From Vandiemenella viatica (lineage: Eukaryota; Arthropoda; Insecta; Orthoptera; Morabidae), in contig CM061914.1 of NCBI GenBank assembly GCA_031002005.1, positions 14,494,148 through 14,558,147 of the forward strand: DNA of 64,000 nucleotides, written 5' to 3'. The notes below the pieces were generated by a model that was not told where the DNA came from, did not search any database, and worked only from the letters and a program-made list of their open reading frames with translations. Each line of letters starts with the position of its first letter. Within the stretch, counting starts at the first letter, position 1. A program made the translations under genes and the position numbers. Below, one piece after another: positions 38,401 through 43,810 of the stretch.

Positions 38401-41400
38401 AAGTGCTGCTTTACTTAACATCCAAGTTGTAATTCATCATTATTCAATTCATTGTTACTTTTATTGCAGGACCATAACGGAAAAAGCAACCACAGTGTTG
38501 TCAGCTAAGCGATGATGGACTGAATTTTGTATGAAAACAAAAGAATAAGGAATGTAACATATATTTAAATGTAAACAAAACTTCCATTATGTATCTGTTT
38601 TGAAACATGCAGTGGCAAAAGTAGAGGTACGATTTCATACAGAAGTTCTACACTTGTGGATACAGAACAACATTACAACCATAATCTATTTGATATGGAA
38701 GGAATGAAAACTGTCATAAAATACTTCAAATTTGTAAGCGTATTGTCAAAAGAGGTGTGTAAGCAAACTTTACTAAGGGCAGTTTCGAGATTCATGGAGC
38801 TAAAGTGCTGGAGTGTGTAAGCTACCTTACTCTCTATTTTCGATATTCAGTCAAAATCCGGCAAAGTTTGAGGTTAACATCAGTACACGATACCATAGTT
38901 CAAATCGAGATAACAACACTTTAAGTTCAGAAAAGTAAATAAACAACACATAACGACCATAAATAAGAAGTTTCAAGTAAAATATAAACCATAAACTTAC
39001 CTAAATGAGCGTAATCCCTAATAATCCTGAAGTAAAATACGCAAGTTGTTTACACTACCATAACACTAATATTCCACTAAATAAAACATGGTAAAGCACT
39101 TTAATAATTAGAATTTCACCGTTTTATATAAAATTCACTAATAACTCGCAGTTCCAGACCAATTTAAAGCAGTAAATATGATTTTTAAAGCATCTCCACA
39201 TGGAAGTTAGTTCAATAAAAATTCCACCACATCTAAACAGTTTCAGAGCTTTAAAAGTAAATATAACCAAGTAAAATAACCGGCCAGTCAATATTCCTTA
39301 AGTTTCAGATAACTATCAACTAATAAATAGAAGATTTAAGTAAATAACAGTCCACTTGGTCATGGCGTCGTAGCAACGAACTTTTAAGATTTCATTTCTT
39401 TCCGACTAACATATTTCAAGGACTAAAAACTTTTCTAAAGTACTTAAATTAAATAAAGGTTCGATTTAAACTTAGTTTTAGGCCACAACTGTCTTTAAAT
39501 AAAAAGTGAAGTTTCGGTTGCACAAGTTAGGAAAACAGTAAAACTTAGAAATTCTATAACTTCTGATAGCCTTAAACGATTTAAAAGATTTTTACACCAC
39601 TGAACTCAGCAAAGGCTGGGGAATACTTTGAAAATTATATTAAACTGAGATTTTGAAGCTTTGCGCGGTCACCTTTTTCGTGTGACGTAGGATGACGTAT
39701 CACAATACGGGAAACAAATGTGTTTTTAAATTAACCAAACTTCAAAATTCATTTTCACCGGTCTGGAAGCTCTAAAAACAAAACCAATCACATCACTACA
39801 CTTGTCTCATTACGCTCTTCATCTTGTGATTTTCTGGTAGCACTCAGTTAACAGATTCTTTTTCCAGATAGACTATTGTCTAGGTCAGTAGGTCAGTTTA
39901 ACAAAAGGGCCTCGGCCACCAAGGTTTTTGGTCAGTATATTGAAGGACTTGGTCTAGTGAGCATGTAGTCTTTCGGTGAGTGAGTTTGAACAGGACAGGC
40001 GCATGATCGCGGTGGCTTATGGGTAGGGCGGACAAGAACAGTCTGGCTGACCGACGCCATTTCTAAAACCGGCATGGCCAACCCAACAGCATAAAACTTT
40101 CCGACATGTGTTCATCTTAACTTTCGATTTCATTTGGGGTGGTGCGGTCTGTACTGTTTCATGATTTGTGATCTTCGGCAAATGATTTTCTCTGATTGCC
40201 ATTGCTAACTGTGACTTTTGTAACTTCTGTGAAAATTTTCAAGAACATATAATTCAGTTATTCGGATTCAGACTTTCATTTCTACTTTAGTACCTTTCTT
40301 ACAGGAGGTTTATCTGTAAGTGGCAACTTTGGTAATCTTAACAGTTAGCATTCTACAAGGTTTAACACGGTTATGGAACTTTTTCTTTAACTTTTAAACT
40401 TTTTGAATGACTTCAAGTTTAGGTGGAGAAGCCGATACCAGCCCCGGTATGCAGTTTCGACCCTAACAAGTGCTTCCAGATATAATTCACTGTTGTTTAG
40501 GGAATTAAATAGTAGTGCTGGTACATAAAGGAGGGGTGAGAAATAGAGTTGAGAATTACAGGCCAATCAGTTTGATATCAGTGGTAGGTAAATTAATAGA
40601 AAGATTGATATGAAACCACTTCAGAAATATATGTGAGGAATGTAAAAGGAGGCAACATGGGTTCGGGCAAGGAAATTCATACAAATCTCAGTTGGTGGGA
40701 TATATGCAAGATGTTTCAGATGAAATGGACAAGGGAGGCCAAATTGATAGTGTAGCACTAGATCTGTCAAAGACATTTGACAGAGTGAGTCATAAAACGG
40801 TAGTAAATAAGGTAAAAACCATTGGAGTGGATGAGAAAGTGATTTGCTGGGTAGAAGACTTTTTAAAAGGTAGAAAACAGAAAGTTAGGGTAGGAAATAT
40901 AGTATCAAAAGAAGTGGAAGTAAAAATGGGAGTGCGGCAGGGAAGTATATTGGGACCATTGCTATTCATTATTCTAATAAATAATTGTATTGATTGTTTA
41001 CTATCTGAAATTAGATTATTTGCAGATGACATAATTCTATATAAATTGAATCAAAATGATAGAGGATTGTAAACAGTTGCAGGATGATCTGTACAGGATA
41101 TCTAGTTGGGTTGGTAAACATGGGATGAAGATAAATGCAAAGAAGAGTCAACTTATTAGATACACAAATAAAAAACAAAAGGTTAATTATGAATATAAGG
41201 TGGGGAAAGAATTGCTTGCTGAAGACTTGAAACGTAAATATCTTGGCATTACATTTGATAACAAGCTTAACTGGGCAGGACACATTGGACAGGTGGTGGG
41301 AAAAGGTTTCAAAATCCTGCACTTGTTGGAGAGAGTGATGAGGGGATGTACGAGGGAAGTGAGGGAGTTGGGTTACAAAACTTTGGTAAAACGATTTCTG

Positions 41401-43168
41401 GAATATGGTAGTGTAGTTTGGGACCCTCATTTCACGTATCAAATACAGGTGAGAGTGTGCAAACAAGGGCTGCTAGATTTGTTTCTGTAAATTATCGCAT
41501 AATGCAATGAGTAACAGATATAATAAAAGAGCTGGAATGGGATTCATTGGAAGACATGAGGAAGGTGAGGAGGGTCATGGGAGTGTACATGGCGTATACT
41601 GGTGAGGAGGCATGGAAAGATATTGGAGTAGGTATGAAAAGTAGTGCATGGAAGGGAAAAGATGACAATGACCACAAGCTGGCATTCAATTTCAGGCACA
41701 AGGGTGTGCGAAGATTCTCTTTTTTAGGTAAGGGTGTCAGGGATTGGAATGAGTTACCAAGAAAAATGATGAATGATTTACAGAAAACGTTGTAAGAATT
41801 TAAAGGTAGAATTTGTAGGGGGCAAACGTAGGTGGGTGCAGGATAGGGGGAAGATGGGGTGTAGGGAAATTGCCACCGGAGCCTGTGCTCCGTTGCAATT
41901 AAATTAAATTAAAGGATGTTGTTTATTTGGTGTGGATCCAGATCACAAATATATCAGCTACATATCTGAAACATAGGCAGATAGTGAGTGGGAACTTGAT
42001 TGAGGGACTTTTACTATAGCAACCCAGCAAAATGCTGGCATAGGAAAGGGTCATGAACATAATTGTTGTGTTGTTGGTGGTTCAGTTTTGGATTGGAGAA
42101 AAGGTGATTTTATGAGAATGAATTGGCCCCAAGATATGAGAAATGTTGTGCAGGAAGCTTAGTACAAAATTTCAGAGGTAAATTCTCAACACAGTCAGCC
42201 AATAAAAACAATAAGATTGTGCTTATAAAAGCAAATAAACTTGTGTGTCATCAGTACCAGAAAATTAGCATTTATTTTAATTGATGTTAATGTCACATCA
42301 TCTAAACAAGCATTTCTTGATTTTAAACTTAACTGTTACTAAACCCTAAATCTTACATAGTCTTTATCATCAAAACAGGTGTTTCTGCATAATGGATACA
42401 AATGCTCCACAATTTGATGTCAAGAATGAGTTTTACAGCACCCAGATATCACTGGATTTGGCAGTGAATGTTTACAAAAATGGCCACTGGGGAAGTTATA
42501 GACACATGCTTATGGACTCGGAAGGAACACAACTTTCTACACATGTCATTAACTCAGTCAGCATACGCGGAGATCTGTCAAGTCTTAAGTGGTTTGAGGG
42601 ACCACACGGGACTGAAGGGTATGGCTGCAAATAAAATAACTTCTAGAGTAAAAAATGTTTTTGTAAGCAGGAAATTTATACTTAATTTTTATTTTGCTGC
42701 AATAGAAAAAAGGTAATGTAATCTTTGTTATTTGCTGTGAGTGTTAGCTTTATGATATGAATTATAAAACAAATTTGAGGAAACTTATGTCTTTGCAGAA
42801 AAATTGTATATTAAATCATAATAAATTATATTGAAAGAAAATATGAATGGGCAAATGTAAATAATATATACATATATAAAAGATAAATTTTAATAAATGC
42901 TCCTGTTATAACCCAGCATGAAGAATTCTGTTATTATTCTGATGTTACATATATTTCTTTAATGTTTTATAAGTTTTACTCCAGTTTAAAGTTTTCTCTC
43001 CTTACAGTGAGATATACTAACCTTCAGCTGTGTTTCTTCTTTTCTAGCAACCTCAAACCAAATGACAAACTTGTATACATCTACTATTCAGCTTTGAACT
43101 TCAAGGATGTGATGATAGCCACAGGGAAGTTGAATGTTAATGTTTTTGGTGCTGACAGACTGAATGAA
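3943..43168 (+). CDS. FASN: Fatty acid synthase (animal type I), partial gene, nine exons
   Basis: Nine exons encode about 570 residues of a type I multifunctional fatty acid synthase, the cytosolic homodimer that makes long-chain fatty acids from malonyl-CoA. In order they carry the second hot-dog fold of the dehydratase domain (exons 1-4), the central structural region with no catalysis (exons 5-7), and the entry to the NADPH enoyl reductase domain (exons 8-9, with VNVYKNGHWGSYRH and YYSALNFKDVMIATGKL). All introns have GT-AG ends. Phases match across each junction: 1, 1, 1, 0, 0, 0, 2, 2. Intron sizes are 83, 6660, 1155, 2641, 13056, 1359, 12128 and 429 bp, and the large ones contain most of the mobile elements in the window. 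Upstream KS/MAT and downstream ER/KR/ACP/TE exons were not seen. Exon 6 has a frame problem and the dehydratase active-site loop is altered, so a diverged paralogue or a decaying copy cannot be excluded. Confidence 0.85.
4135..4392 (+). CDS. FASN: FASN exon 2 (dehydratase domain, second hot-dog fold)
   Basis: The exon is bounded by tttgcag before 4135 and gtaaaatg after 4392, with phase 1 at both ends. The translation includes FEIDEGDSLVVSGVVRVPEN and KELRLRGYHYKNLFRG. The second segment is the FASN loop that in vertebrates reads GYDYGPxFQG and supplies the catalytic Asp. Here that position is His and the following residues are changed. Confidence 0.88.
4768..4792. repeat. GATA microsatellite
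   Basis: A perfect run of six TAGA units lies within FASN intron 2, directly before a weak three-copy repeat. Confidence 0.9.
4834..5135. repeat. Three degenerate copies of a TGTGGAACAGT unit
   Basis: The phrase TGTGGAACAGT followed by YAYACAC and a TATTA stretch occurs at about 4835, 4985 and 5107, spacing about 150 and 122 bp. The intervening sequence is AT-rich and only loosely alike. It looks like a decayed tandem repeat. No coding sequence is seen. Confidence 0.5.
5469..8281 (-). pseudogene. LINE B1 ORF2: APE endonuclease plus reverse transcriptase
   Basis: The endonuclease comes first (8281 downward) with NIRG, LTEHH, YRAPTGDF, CGDFNINF and SDHN motifs. The reverse transcriptase follows with NYRPISLLPAFSKIFEK, GIFCDLAKAFDCVDH, GVPQGSILGPLLFLIYINDL and the catalytic FADD. 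The two halves are each 468 residues and are in different frames. They meet at 6875, and by comparison of frames the shift sits around 6900-6910, where KNKS should continue as FGYDEVSTHVVKQC. Length would be about 940 residues, near normal for CR1-type ORF2 lacking its last residues. The ORF2 start is not fixed; MFHQNIRG at 8281 is the first good candidate. Confidence 0.85.
8338..9404 (-). pseudogene. LINE B1 ORF1: PHD finger, coiled coil and SGNH esterase-like domain
   Basis: The N-terminal part (9404-8889) has Cys/His pairs CGGC, CSDC, HPKC and CLTC within 50 residues, a PHD-like zinc finger. A Glu/Lys-rich heptad stretch follows (about residues 55-95), likely a coiled coil. The second part (to 8338) shows SGNH hydrolase blocks: GSSHGRGL with the candidate Ser, a GGPGN block and SHGLHLN with the candidate His. 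The two parts overlap in different frames, and the shift most likely lies in the six-T run at 8965-8970. In known CR1-type elements ORF1 proteins bind RNA and may carry esterase activity. Confidence 0.8.
9405..9989. other. Possible LINE B1 5' UTR and intron sequence; no gene
   Basis: AT-rich sequence upstream of the LINE B1 ORF1 start. Some of it is probably the 5' UTR of B1, but I cannot place the boundary. No reading frame of note. Confidence 0.35.
9990..10290. repeat. Penelope-end-like repeat with inverted halves
   Basis: Positions 10060-10175 are the reverse complement of the type of sequence seen at 14775-14880 (AACAAAGGAAAGGGAAAATGAC, then CATACAATATTCCGG). Positions 10198-10275 repeat the adjacent part in forward orientation (CATATGACTCATTCCCT, then CCAAAATATTGAAC). 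It is an inverted arrangement of one repeat family also present at 12585, 14280, 30510 and 61230. Confidence 0.5.
11053..11235 (+). CDS. FASN: FASN exon 3 (end of dehydratase domain)
   Basis: The acceptor is tcttctag before 11053 and the donor gtgtgg follows 11235. Joined in phase 1 to exon 2, it reads AHVGHIAWNNNWVTFMDCML and then GTDTRCLFVPTGIRKLIID. This matches the W.NWVSFMD.MLQ and LY.PTR...I blocks of animal FASN. The 6.66-kb intron before it holds the CR1-like LINE B1. Confidence 0.87.
12391..12569 (+). CDS. FASN: FASN exon 4 (end of dehydratase domain into linker)
   Basis: The acceptor is ttccacacag and the donor gtaagt starts at 12570. The exon completes a Val codon from exon 3 and continues LPVYVHKEIGVIKSGGVEMH, then ANPIARRR and PVLEKHLFLPN. 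These match the GGVEI.GL.A.PI.RR...PVLEK signature at the end of the dehydratase region in insect and vertebrate enzymes. It ends on a codon boundary. Confidence 0.9.
12585..12835. repeat. Inverted-repeat element related to Penelope ends
   Basis: The left arm (12597-12650, with ATGAAAGGGAAATTAAG and GATGAGAGAAAACAT) is nearly the reverse complement of the right arm (12755-12828, with CATGTTTTCTCTCATTACAG and TTAATTTCCCTTTTG). Between them is TTGAAGAAGGT followed by ACTGAAATATTGTAC. It directly follows the donor site of FASN exon 4. Confidence 0.55.
13168..13824 (-). mobile_element. Helitron-like non-autonomous repeat
   Basis: On the minus strand the 3' end reads GGGTAACAGCTAG followed by T, the CTRR-T end typical of Helitrons. 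The 5' end is ACTAATATTATAAATGCGAA followed by GTAACTCTGTCTGTCTGTC. From memory, both ends are a common pair in arthropod Helitron-like repeats. No coding sequence is present. The terminal hairpin is eroded and the 5' TC is not preserved, so this is an old copy. Confidence 0.55.
13524..13576 (-). repeat. tRNA-like segment (SINE head or tRNA relic) within the Helitron-like repeat
   Basis: On the minus strand the segment contains TAGCGCAGTGGTAA (A-box-like) and, about 30 nt on, GGTTCAAACCCC (B-box-like). The spacing is right for a tRNA-derived pol III promoter. Flanking acceptor-stem pairing is not convincing, so I do not call it a functional tRNA gene. Confidence 0.45.
13825..14279. other. FASN intron 4 sequence with no gene
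   Basis: Contains an AT-rich stretch and a TAA microsatellite near 14245-14270. Parts look like the flanks of the Penelope remnant to the right, but no clear reading frame is present. Confidence 0.4.
14280..14942 (-). pseudogene. Penelope-like GIY-YIG endonuclease remnant
   Basis: A 220-residue open frame on the minus strand ends with a GIY-YIG-type nuclease: HVIYQLTCNHC, then ASYIGLTTN, KMNGHRQ and a C-terminal RRWELAYQYKLGTR. The Cys pair between the two motifs is common in Penelope-like elements. The reverse transcriptase is missing. The N-terminal third is translated repeat sequence (see 9990 and 61230) rather than conserved protein. It is probably a 5'-truncated or internally deleted element in FASN intron 4. 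Confidence 0.7.
15211..15345 (+). CDS. FASN: FASN exon 5 (central structural region)
   Basis: A strong tttttcag acceptor lies before 15211 and gtaata follows 15345. The exon is exactly 45 codons and phase 0 at both ends. It reads VCVHIVLENSPKAIKVKAVE and ends ILADLPLMQ, which matches the ALEN...LK.K.VEV block of FASN. The following intron is about 13 kb and full of transposons. Confidence 0.85.
15346..16269. other. FASN intron 5, first part; no gene
   Basis: AT-rich intron sequence with a short five-fold TTTGA repeat at 15838-15863. I see no coding segment here. Open frames near 16014-16518 on the minus strand are low-complexity readings of AT-rich DNA. Confidence 0.5.
16510..18071 (+). pseudogene. 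RTE reverse transcriptase, frame-broken
   Basis: In order I see KSAGADEVTADMIKAAG (template-contact region), WTKGVIIPIFKKGNRRKSEN, a degraded TVFLDLEKAYN-type block, VQQGSALSPLLFIAVMDNIL and the catalytic LVFADDVAVW. After the poly-A tract come a thumb-like block near 17520 (VVDQFSYL), RLRWFGHVKRM at 17880 and GIPRRRWTDQLKEDI. These blocks and their order are those of RTE-clade elements. At least three frame changes and several stops are present. Confidence 0.75.
17410..17456. repeat. Internal poly-A tract
   Basis: A run of about 43 A with a single T near its start lies within the RTE coding region. It causes a frame break and is a likely sequencing weak point. Confidence 0.85.
18161..19529. 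repeat. Degenerate ~155-bp tandem repeat in FASN intron 5
   Basis: Three loosely similar units lie at about 18716, 18868 and 19020. They share the order: TTTTTGTTGAAT, then ATTCATRYAAAAACTAC, a GGT(C/A)C...GTA block, then AGCTGAGAAATTAAG. Spacing of matching words is about 140-165 bp. There is no reading frame. The remainder of the interval is AT-rich with nothing recognised. Confidence 0.45.
19530..20262 (-). mobile_element. LINE family A, 3'-end fragment (copy A4)
   Basis: On the minus strand the sequence reads CKYLGIMFDNKLNWAEHIGQ, then LLERVMKGCSREVRQL, LIENGGVVWDPYF and RRAARFVCGNYHRTQSG, and finally GVGKFSFVGKGVRDPNKLPS. This is the post-RT region and C-terminus of LINE A, in two or three frames. 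The 3' tail (ATTAATTTAATTGCAATGG on the plus strand) lies at 19530-19548. Confidence 0.75.
20540..20680 (-). repeat. Pseudo-LTR of P2, left copy
   Basis: 141 bp, about 90% alike by eye to 23130-23270 and in the same orientation. On the minus strand it contains TACCTGACAAAGGCAGC, a loop and GCTGCCAAAATGTTGTG, a hammerhead-like layout in which the stem is perfect but the core bases are changed. Confidence 0.85.
20844..20895 (-). pseudogene. 5S rRNA-derived segment
   Basis: On the minus strand the segment reads TTAAGCAACGTTGAGCG, then TGGTTAGCACTTGGATGGG and TGACCGCC. This is the internal control region of metazoan 5S rRNA (consensus TTAAGCARCGTCGGGC, GGTTAGTACTTGGATGGGTGACCGC) with a few changes. 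The first ~45 and last ~20 bases of 5S are missing. The start of this match (CACGCTYAACRTTGCTTAACAGG on the plus strand) occurs again 80 bp to the left at 20798-20820. It lies in the 3' non-coding part of Penelope-like element P2. Confidence 0.75.
21002..23051 (-). pseudogene. P2 Penelope reverse transcriptase and GIY-YIG endonuclease, decayed
   Basis: Reading down the minus strand: an N-terminal segment (23051-22755) with a degraded Penelope N-terminus; IPADKGNATVLL at about 22415; FRYMDDTFVIWPHG at about 21935, which is the RT catalytic box with [16 protein letters not shown] at about 21735; and then an RT thumb and nuclease (21682-21002). The nuclease has GDYSIHSECG and VYMSQT where active elements have GIY/GVY and YIG, so its active site is mutated. 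Several frame breaks separate the blocks. Confidence 0.8.
23130..23270 (-). repeat. Pseudo-LTR of P2, right copy
   Basis: This matches 20540-20680 in direct orientation. On the minus strand it has CCTGGCGAAGGCAGC, a loop and GCTGCTGAAATGTTGTG, keeping the GAAA of a hammerhead-like core. The two copies differ at a small number of positions, which would allow dating of the insertion. Confidence 0.85.
23271..23793. other. Intergenic-like intron sequence between P2 and hAT; no gene
   Basis: No conserved coding sequence is recognised. An open frame on the minus strand at 23514-23891 has no recognisable domain and overlaps the start of the hAT element. Confidence 0.4.
23794..26436 (+). mobile_element. 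hAT-type DNA transposon, decayed
   Basis: The coding remains match a hAT transposase of the TTF/ZMYM type on the plus strand (see 24616). Candidate terminal inverted repeats are CAGGCGGTGCC at 23794 and GCACCACCTG ending at 26436, consistent with CAGG-type hAT ends. I see no clear 8-bp target duplication, so the exact ends are tentative. The central and 3' parts read as transposase only through many stops. Confidence 0.55.
24328..26100 (+). pseudogene. hAT transposase relic with TTF-type zinc finger
   Basis: The clearest part is an 84-residue open segment at 24616-24867: IIRRWLVYFKSADKVYRSFC, then LCKVGFDDWRYLPEHFKTHE and LSWMEALIRLKNRSVIDK. This is the TTF-type zinc-finger region seen in ZMYM1-like hAT proteins, although the second Cys of the finger is not all preserved. 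Further on, in broken frames near 24930-25040, FRGSFGSETLNTSNNGNFQG followed by LLGKYDP matches the next conserved block (NFLGL.E.IAKYDP). The expected C-terminal dimerisation domain is not evident. Confidence 0.65.
26437..28401. other. Last part of FASN intron 5; no gene
   Basis: AT-rich sequence with no recognisable coding segment. A hammerhead-repeat fragment lies at 27480-27545 and an 18-base A run at 28351-28368, just before exon 6. Confidence 0.45.
27480..27545 (-). repeat. Fragment of the hammerhead-like repeat family
   Basis: The plus strand reads CTCGGGTGTCCAGCCAGATG, then GCGTTGTACAATGAAACCATTG. This parallels the flank and hairpin of the repeat at 2160-2425 (GCCTGATAGCGTCATAAAATG) and the fragment at 34530-34600 (GTCCAGCCAGATGGAGTCAT). 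Confidence 0.5.
28402..28697 (+). CDS. FASN: FASN exon 6 (central region), frame-disrupted
   Basis: The acceptor is ttttaacag before 28402 and a consensus gtaagt follows 28697. The first part reads PDILVLTSLDDSRLPQAP and continues open through AVLLFGEGFCK to a TAG at 28540. The second part, in a different frame, reads SSNPGILEGQLLENGFVIAI and ends SLFKK. The exon is 296 nt, so one extra base would give 99 codons and keep the phase. A lost G in the GGG run at 28528-28530 joins the frames smoothly. The alternative is a 62-bp intron (gtaagc at 28481, tag ending 28542), which is also phase-compatible. I favour the frameshift (assembly error or mutation), because the skipped stretch looks coding. 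Confidence 0.72.
28698..30056. other. FASN intron 6; no gene seen
   Basis: 1,359 bp of AT-rich intron sequence without a recognised repeat or coding segment. Confidence 0.5.
30057..30250 (+). CDS. FASN: FASN exon 7 (central region)
   Basis: The acceptor is ttttttcag before 30057 and gttagt follows 30250. It starts in phase 0 and ends in phase 2. The translation contains FDWIKHLQEAL and ERTSGVLGLFNCLRKEARGD. The second run is the well-conserved SGV.GL.NCLR.EPGG block just before the enoyl reductase domain. The next exon is 12.1 kb away. Confidence 0.9.
30446..30492. repeat. Short hairpin repeat
   Basis: ACAATAAAAGTGATG and CATCACTTTGTTATTGT are near-perfect inverted repeats separated by about 9 bases. 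This may be the end of the adjacent Penelope remnant or an unrelated MITE-like relic. Confidence 0.5.
30510..31140 (-). mobile_element. Penelope-like remnant (copy P5), internally deleted
   Basis: The minus-strand translation shares blocks with the GIY-YIG remnant at 14280: LPIIGRAIYTTTHLTYHLTC, then KMNGHGQTVCT and NNCYTVNTTRVFSD. About 18 residues that hold the Cys pair and the YIG motif are deleted between LTC and LYIKMNG. It is cut on the right by the Tc1 element at 31146, and related sequence may resume after 32530. Confidence 0.6.
31146..32530 (+). mobile_element. Tc1-like DNA transposon with terminal inverted repeats
   Basis: A 1,385-bp element. The left end CACTCCTGGAAATTGAAATA at 31146 is the reverse complement of the right end at 32501-32530, about 29 bp with one mismatch. 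A TA flanks the left end; the right flank is CA, probably a mutated TA. The interior is markedly GC-rich compared with its surroundings and encodes a broken DD34E transposase. It sits in FASN intron 7, inside or beside a Penelope remnant. Confidence 0.9.
31365..32375 (+). pseudogene. Tc1-like transposase, inactivated
   Basis: Starting at ATG 31365 the protein begins MPRQRVREPYVQLTDFERGR, then a helix-turn-helix (GWTYRRIAQHVW). A frame change lies around 31550-31600, before RRILRSAVGDRTATSRQIRD. A TAG follows VWRDE near 31807, then the first catalytic Asp in VIFSDESRF. A second frame change lies near 31890-31900, before PTPGIMVWGAISYTGF. The second Asp is in FQQDNARPH and the third acidic residue in SPYLSPIEHVWDWMKRR. 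It ends YTRY at 32375. All three catalytic acids survive, but two frameshifts and one stop inactivate it. Confidence 0.88.
32930..33480 (+). mobile_element. LINE family A, 3'-end fragment (copy A5)
   Basis: The plus-strand translation carries broken parts of the post-RT region (ILHLLERLMRSCMREVKELG) and the C-terminus (GLGRFSFIGKVVRDWNTLS). It ends with ATTGCCACCAGATTG and TTAAATTATA near 33450-33490, the family's 3' end. Confidence 0.65.
33481..35139. other. FASN intron 7 sequence; no gene
   Basis: AT-rich, with T-rich runs at 34684-34695 and 34749-34770. CACCAAAATTCCATGGTAGCC near 34350 and CACTACTAAAATTCCAG near 33765 suggest a decayed repeat. A hammerhead-repeat fragment lies at 34530-34600 (ACGGGAGTCCAGCCAGATGG). 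No coding sequence recognised. Confidence 0.45.
36015..37281 (-). mobile_element. mariner DNA transposon nested in LINE C
   Basis: The ends are imperfect inverted repeats: CCAGGAGTGTAAATATGAAAC at 36015 and the complement of CCAGGTGTGTATATATGAAAC at 37261-37281. The length of 1,267 bp is normal for mariner. A TA follows the right end; the left flank is less clear. LINE C reading continues on both sides. Confidence 0.85.
36146..37244 (-). pseudogene. mariner transposase, inactivated
   Basis: From the N-terminus: a helix-turn-helix region near 37150-36960 (AAESRRMLVEAYGECALGKT), GDFDISNEDRGRPPKKFEDS, then TPEAVSIHLKVMGKIQKMG. The first catalytic Asp is in the GDEKWI-type motif near 36660, the second in LLHDNAPSHT and the third in YSPDLAPLDYYRF, the DD34D pattern of mariner. 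Frame breaks occur at the T run at 36959-36966 and near 36600, and stops occur at about 36650 and 36760. Confidence 0.85.
38301..40494. other. FASN intron 7 sequence; no gene recognised
   Basis: More than 2 kb with no conserved reading frame. It includes a moderately GC-rich patch at 39970-40150 and AT-rich flanks. It could hold an unrecognised non-coding transposon. Confidence 0.4.
40495..41915 (+). mobile_element. LINE family A, best-preserved copy (A6)
   Basis: A 5'-truncated plus-strand copy with the RT palm, post-RT region and complete 3' end. The 3' UTR is short and ends ATTGCCACCGGAGCCTGTGC and then AATTAAATTAAATTAAA at 41895-41911. It serves as the reference for copies A1-A5. Confidence 0.85.
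40560..41795 (+). pseudogene. LINE A reverse transcriptase and C-terminus, frame-broken
   Basis: Motifs: ENYRPISLISVVGKLIERLI, then a GFGQGNS block, VALDLSKTFDRVSHKTVVNK, MGVRQGSILGPLLFIILINN and the catalytic LFADDIILY (41015-41040). A TAA after DRGL (41072) and a frame change lead to the next block with KYLGITFDNKLNWAGHIGQV and FLEYGSVVWDPHF. After another break near 41450 comes the C-terminal VRRFSFLGKGVRDWNELPRK. The catalytic box is intact although the frame is broken at least twice. Confidence 0.82.
41915..42110 (-). mobile_element. Penelope reverse transcriptase fragment (copy P6)
   Basis: On the minus strand the sequence around 41935-41985 reads CFRYVADIFVIWIHTK, matching the FRYVDDTFVIWPHG catalytic box of the other Penelope-like copies, with a changed Asp pair. 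Flanking residues are too decayed to align. It directly abuts the 3' end of LINE A6. Confidence 0.5.
42379..42618 (+). CDS. FASN: FASN exon 8 (start of enoyl reductase region)
   Basis: The acceptor is caaaacag before 42379. The first base completes an Arg codon with exon 7. It reads LDLAVNVYKNGHWGSYRHML and then IRGDLSSLKWFEGP, which matches the DL.MNVYRDG.WG.FRH and TRGDLSS.RW blocks of FASN. The donor gtatgg at 42619 is chosen because it leaves phase 2, as exon 9 requires. Confidence 0.9.
42619..43047. other. FASN intron 8; no gene
   Basis: 429 bp of AT-rich intron. The true donor is inferred from phase; reading through would meet a stop 13 bp later. Confidence 0.6.
43048..43168 (+). CDS. 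FASN: FASN exon 9 (enoyl reductase domain)
   Basis: The acceptor is cttttctag before 43048 and gtaaga follows 43168. It reads NLKPNDKLVYIYYSALNFKD and VMIATGKLNVN, the start of the medium-chain dehydrogenase-like enoyl reductase fold. It ends in phase 0. The next expected block (a GMEFSGR-type motif) was not found in the remaining 21 kb, so the gene probably continues past the window after another large intron. Confidence 0.9.
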
Positions 43169-43810
43169 GTAAGATATTATCTTTTATCACCTTCAAATAA
43201 ATTTTATCTATTTACCTGAGATGAAAAATTCAGTTTAAACTGAGAATTTTTTTTTTAAGAACAGATTATAATAATTTGTGATTAAAATAAACAAATTACT
43301 GAACAGCAACATAGAATGCTTGTAAAATTGCTACTTTATTGGAATATGAATTGGCAGATCTACAAATTTTCCGAGGCAGAGTAAAAACTTGGGAATGCCA
43401 TCTCTTTAAACATGAATTTGCCACCCAGGGCAGTATAGACCTGAGAAATTTGGTCACCCCATCATTAGAATTGGCACCCCATTTAAAGTTGCCACCCAGG
43501 AAGTACAGCTTAAAAACAAGATAGAGAGAGAAAAAAATATGGCCACACAAATTTGCCACTCCTTCAGACATGATTTTGCCACCCCTCTAATGTTACTGCC
43601 TGGGGCAAGTGCCTCATTTTACCCTCCTCCCTTTAATGGTCCAAGGAGGTTTTTTTAATATCCAGCAGGCATTCTGAGCTGAGCATTGCCCCTTTGTTGA
43701 GGCAGCTAATCTATGACTTGTAGATCACTTTCTTGTTGTGTTTGTTTATATGTTATTGTATATGCTAGGTCCATCTTTATGGTTTACTCACTTCCTTACT
43801 AATCCCATTC
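43169..43810. other. Sequence after FASN exon 9; no gene
   Basis: AT-rich donor-side intron sequence, then a patch (43380-43600) in which TTGCCACCC or GGCACCCC recurs five or so times at irregular spacing. No coding sequence recognised. Confidence 0.45.

Noticed and set aside
43380..43600. Recurring TTGCCACCC phrases as a protein-coding or regulatory repeat
   Set aside because: Spacing and context are irregular, with no consistent frame or unit.
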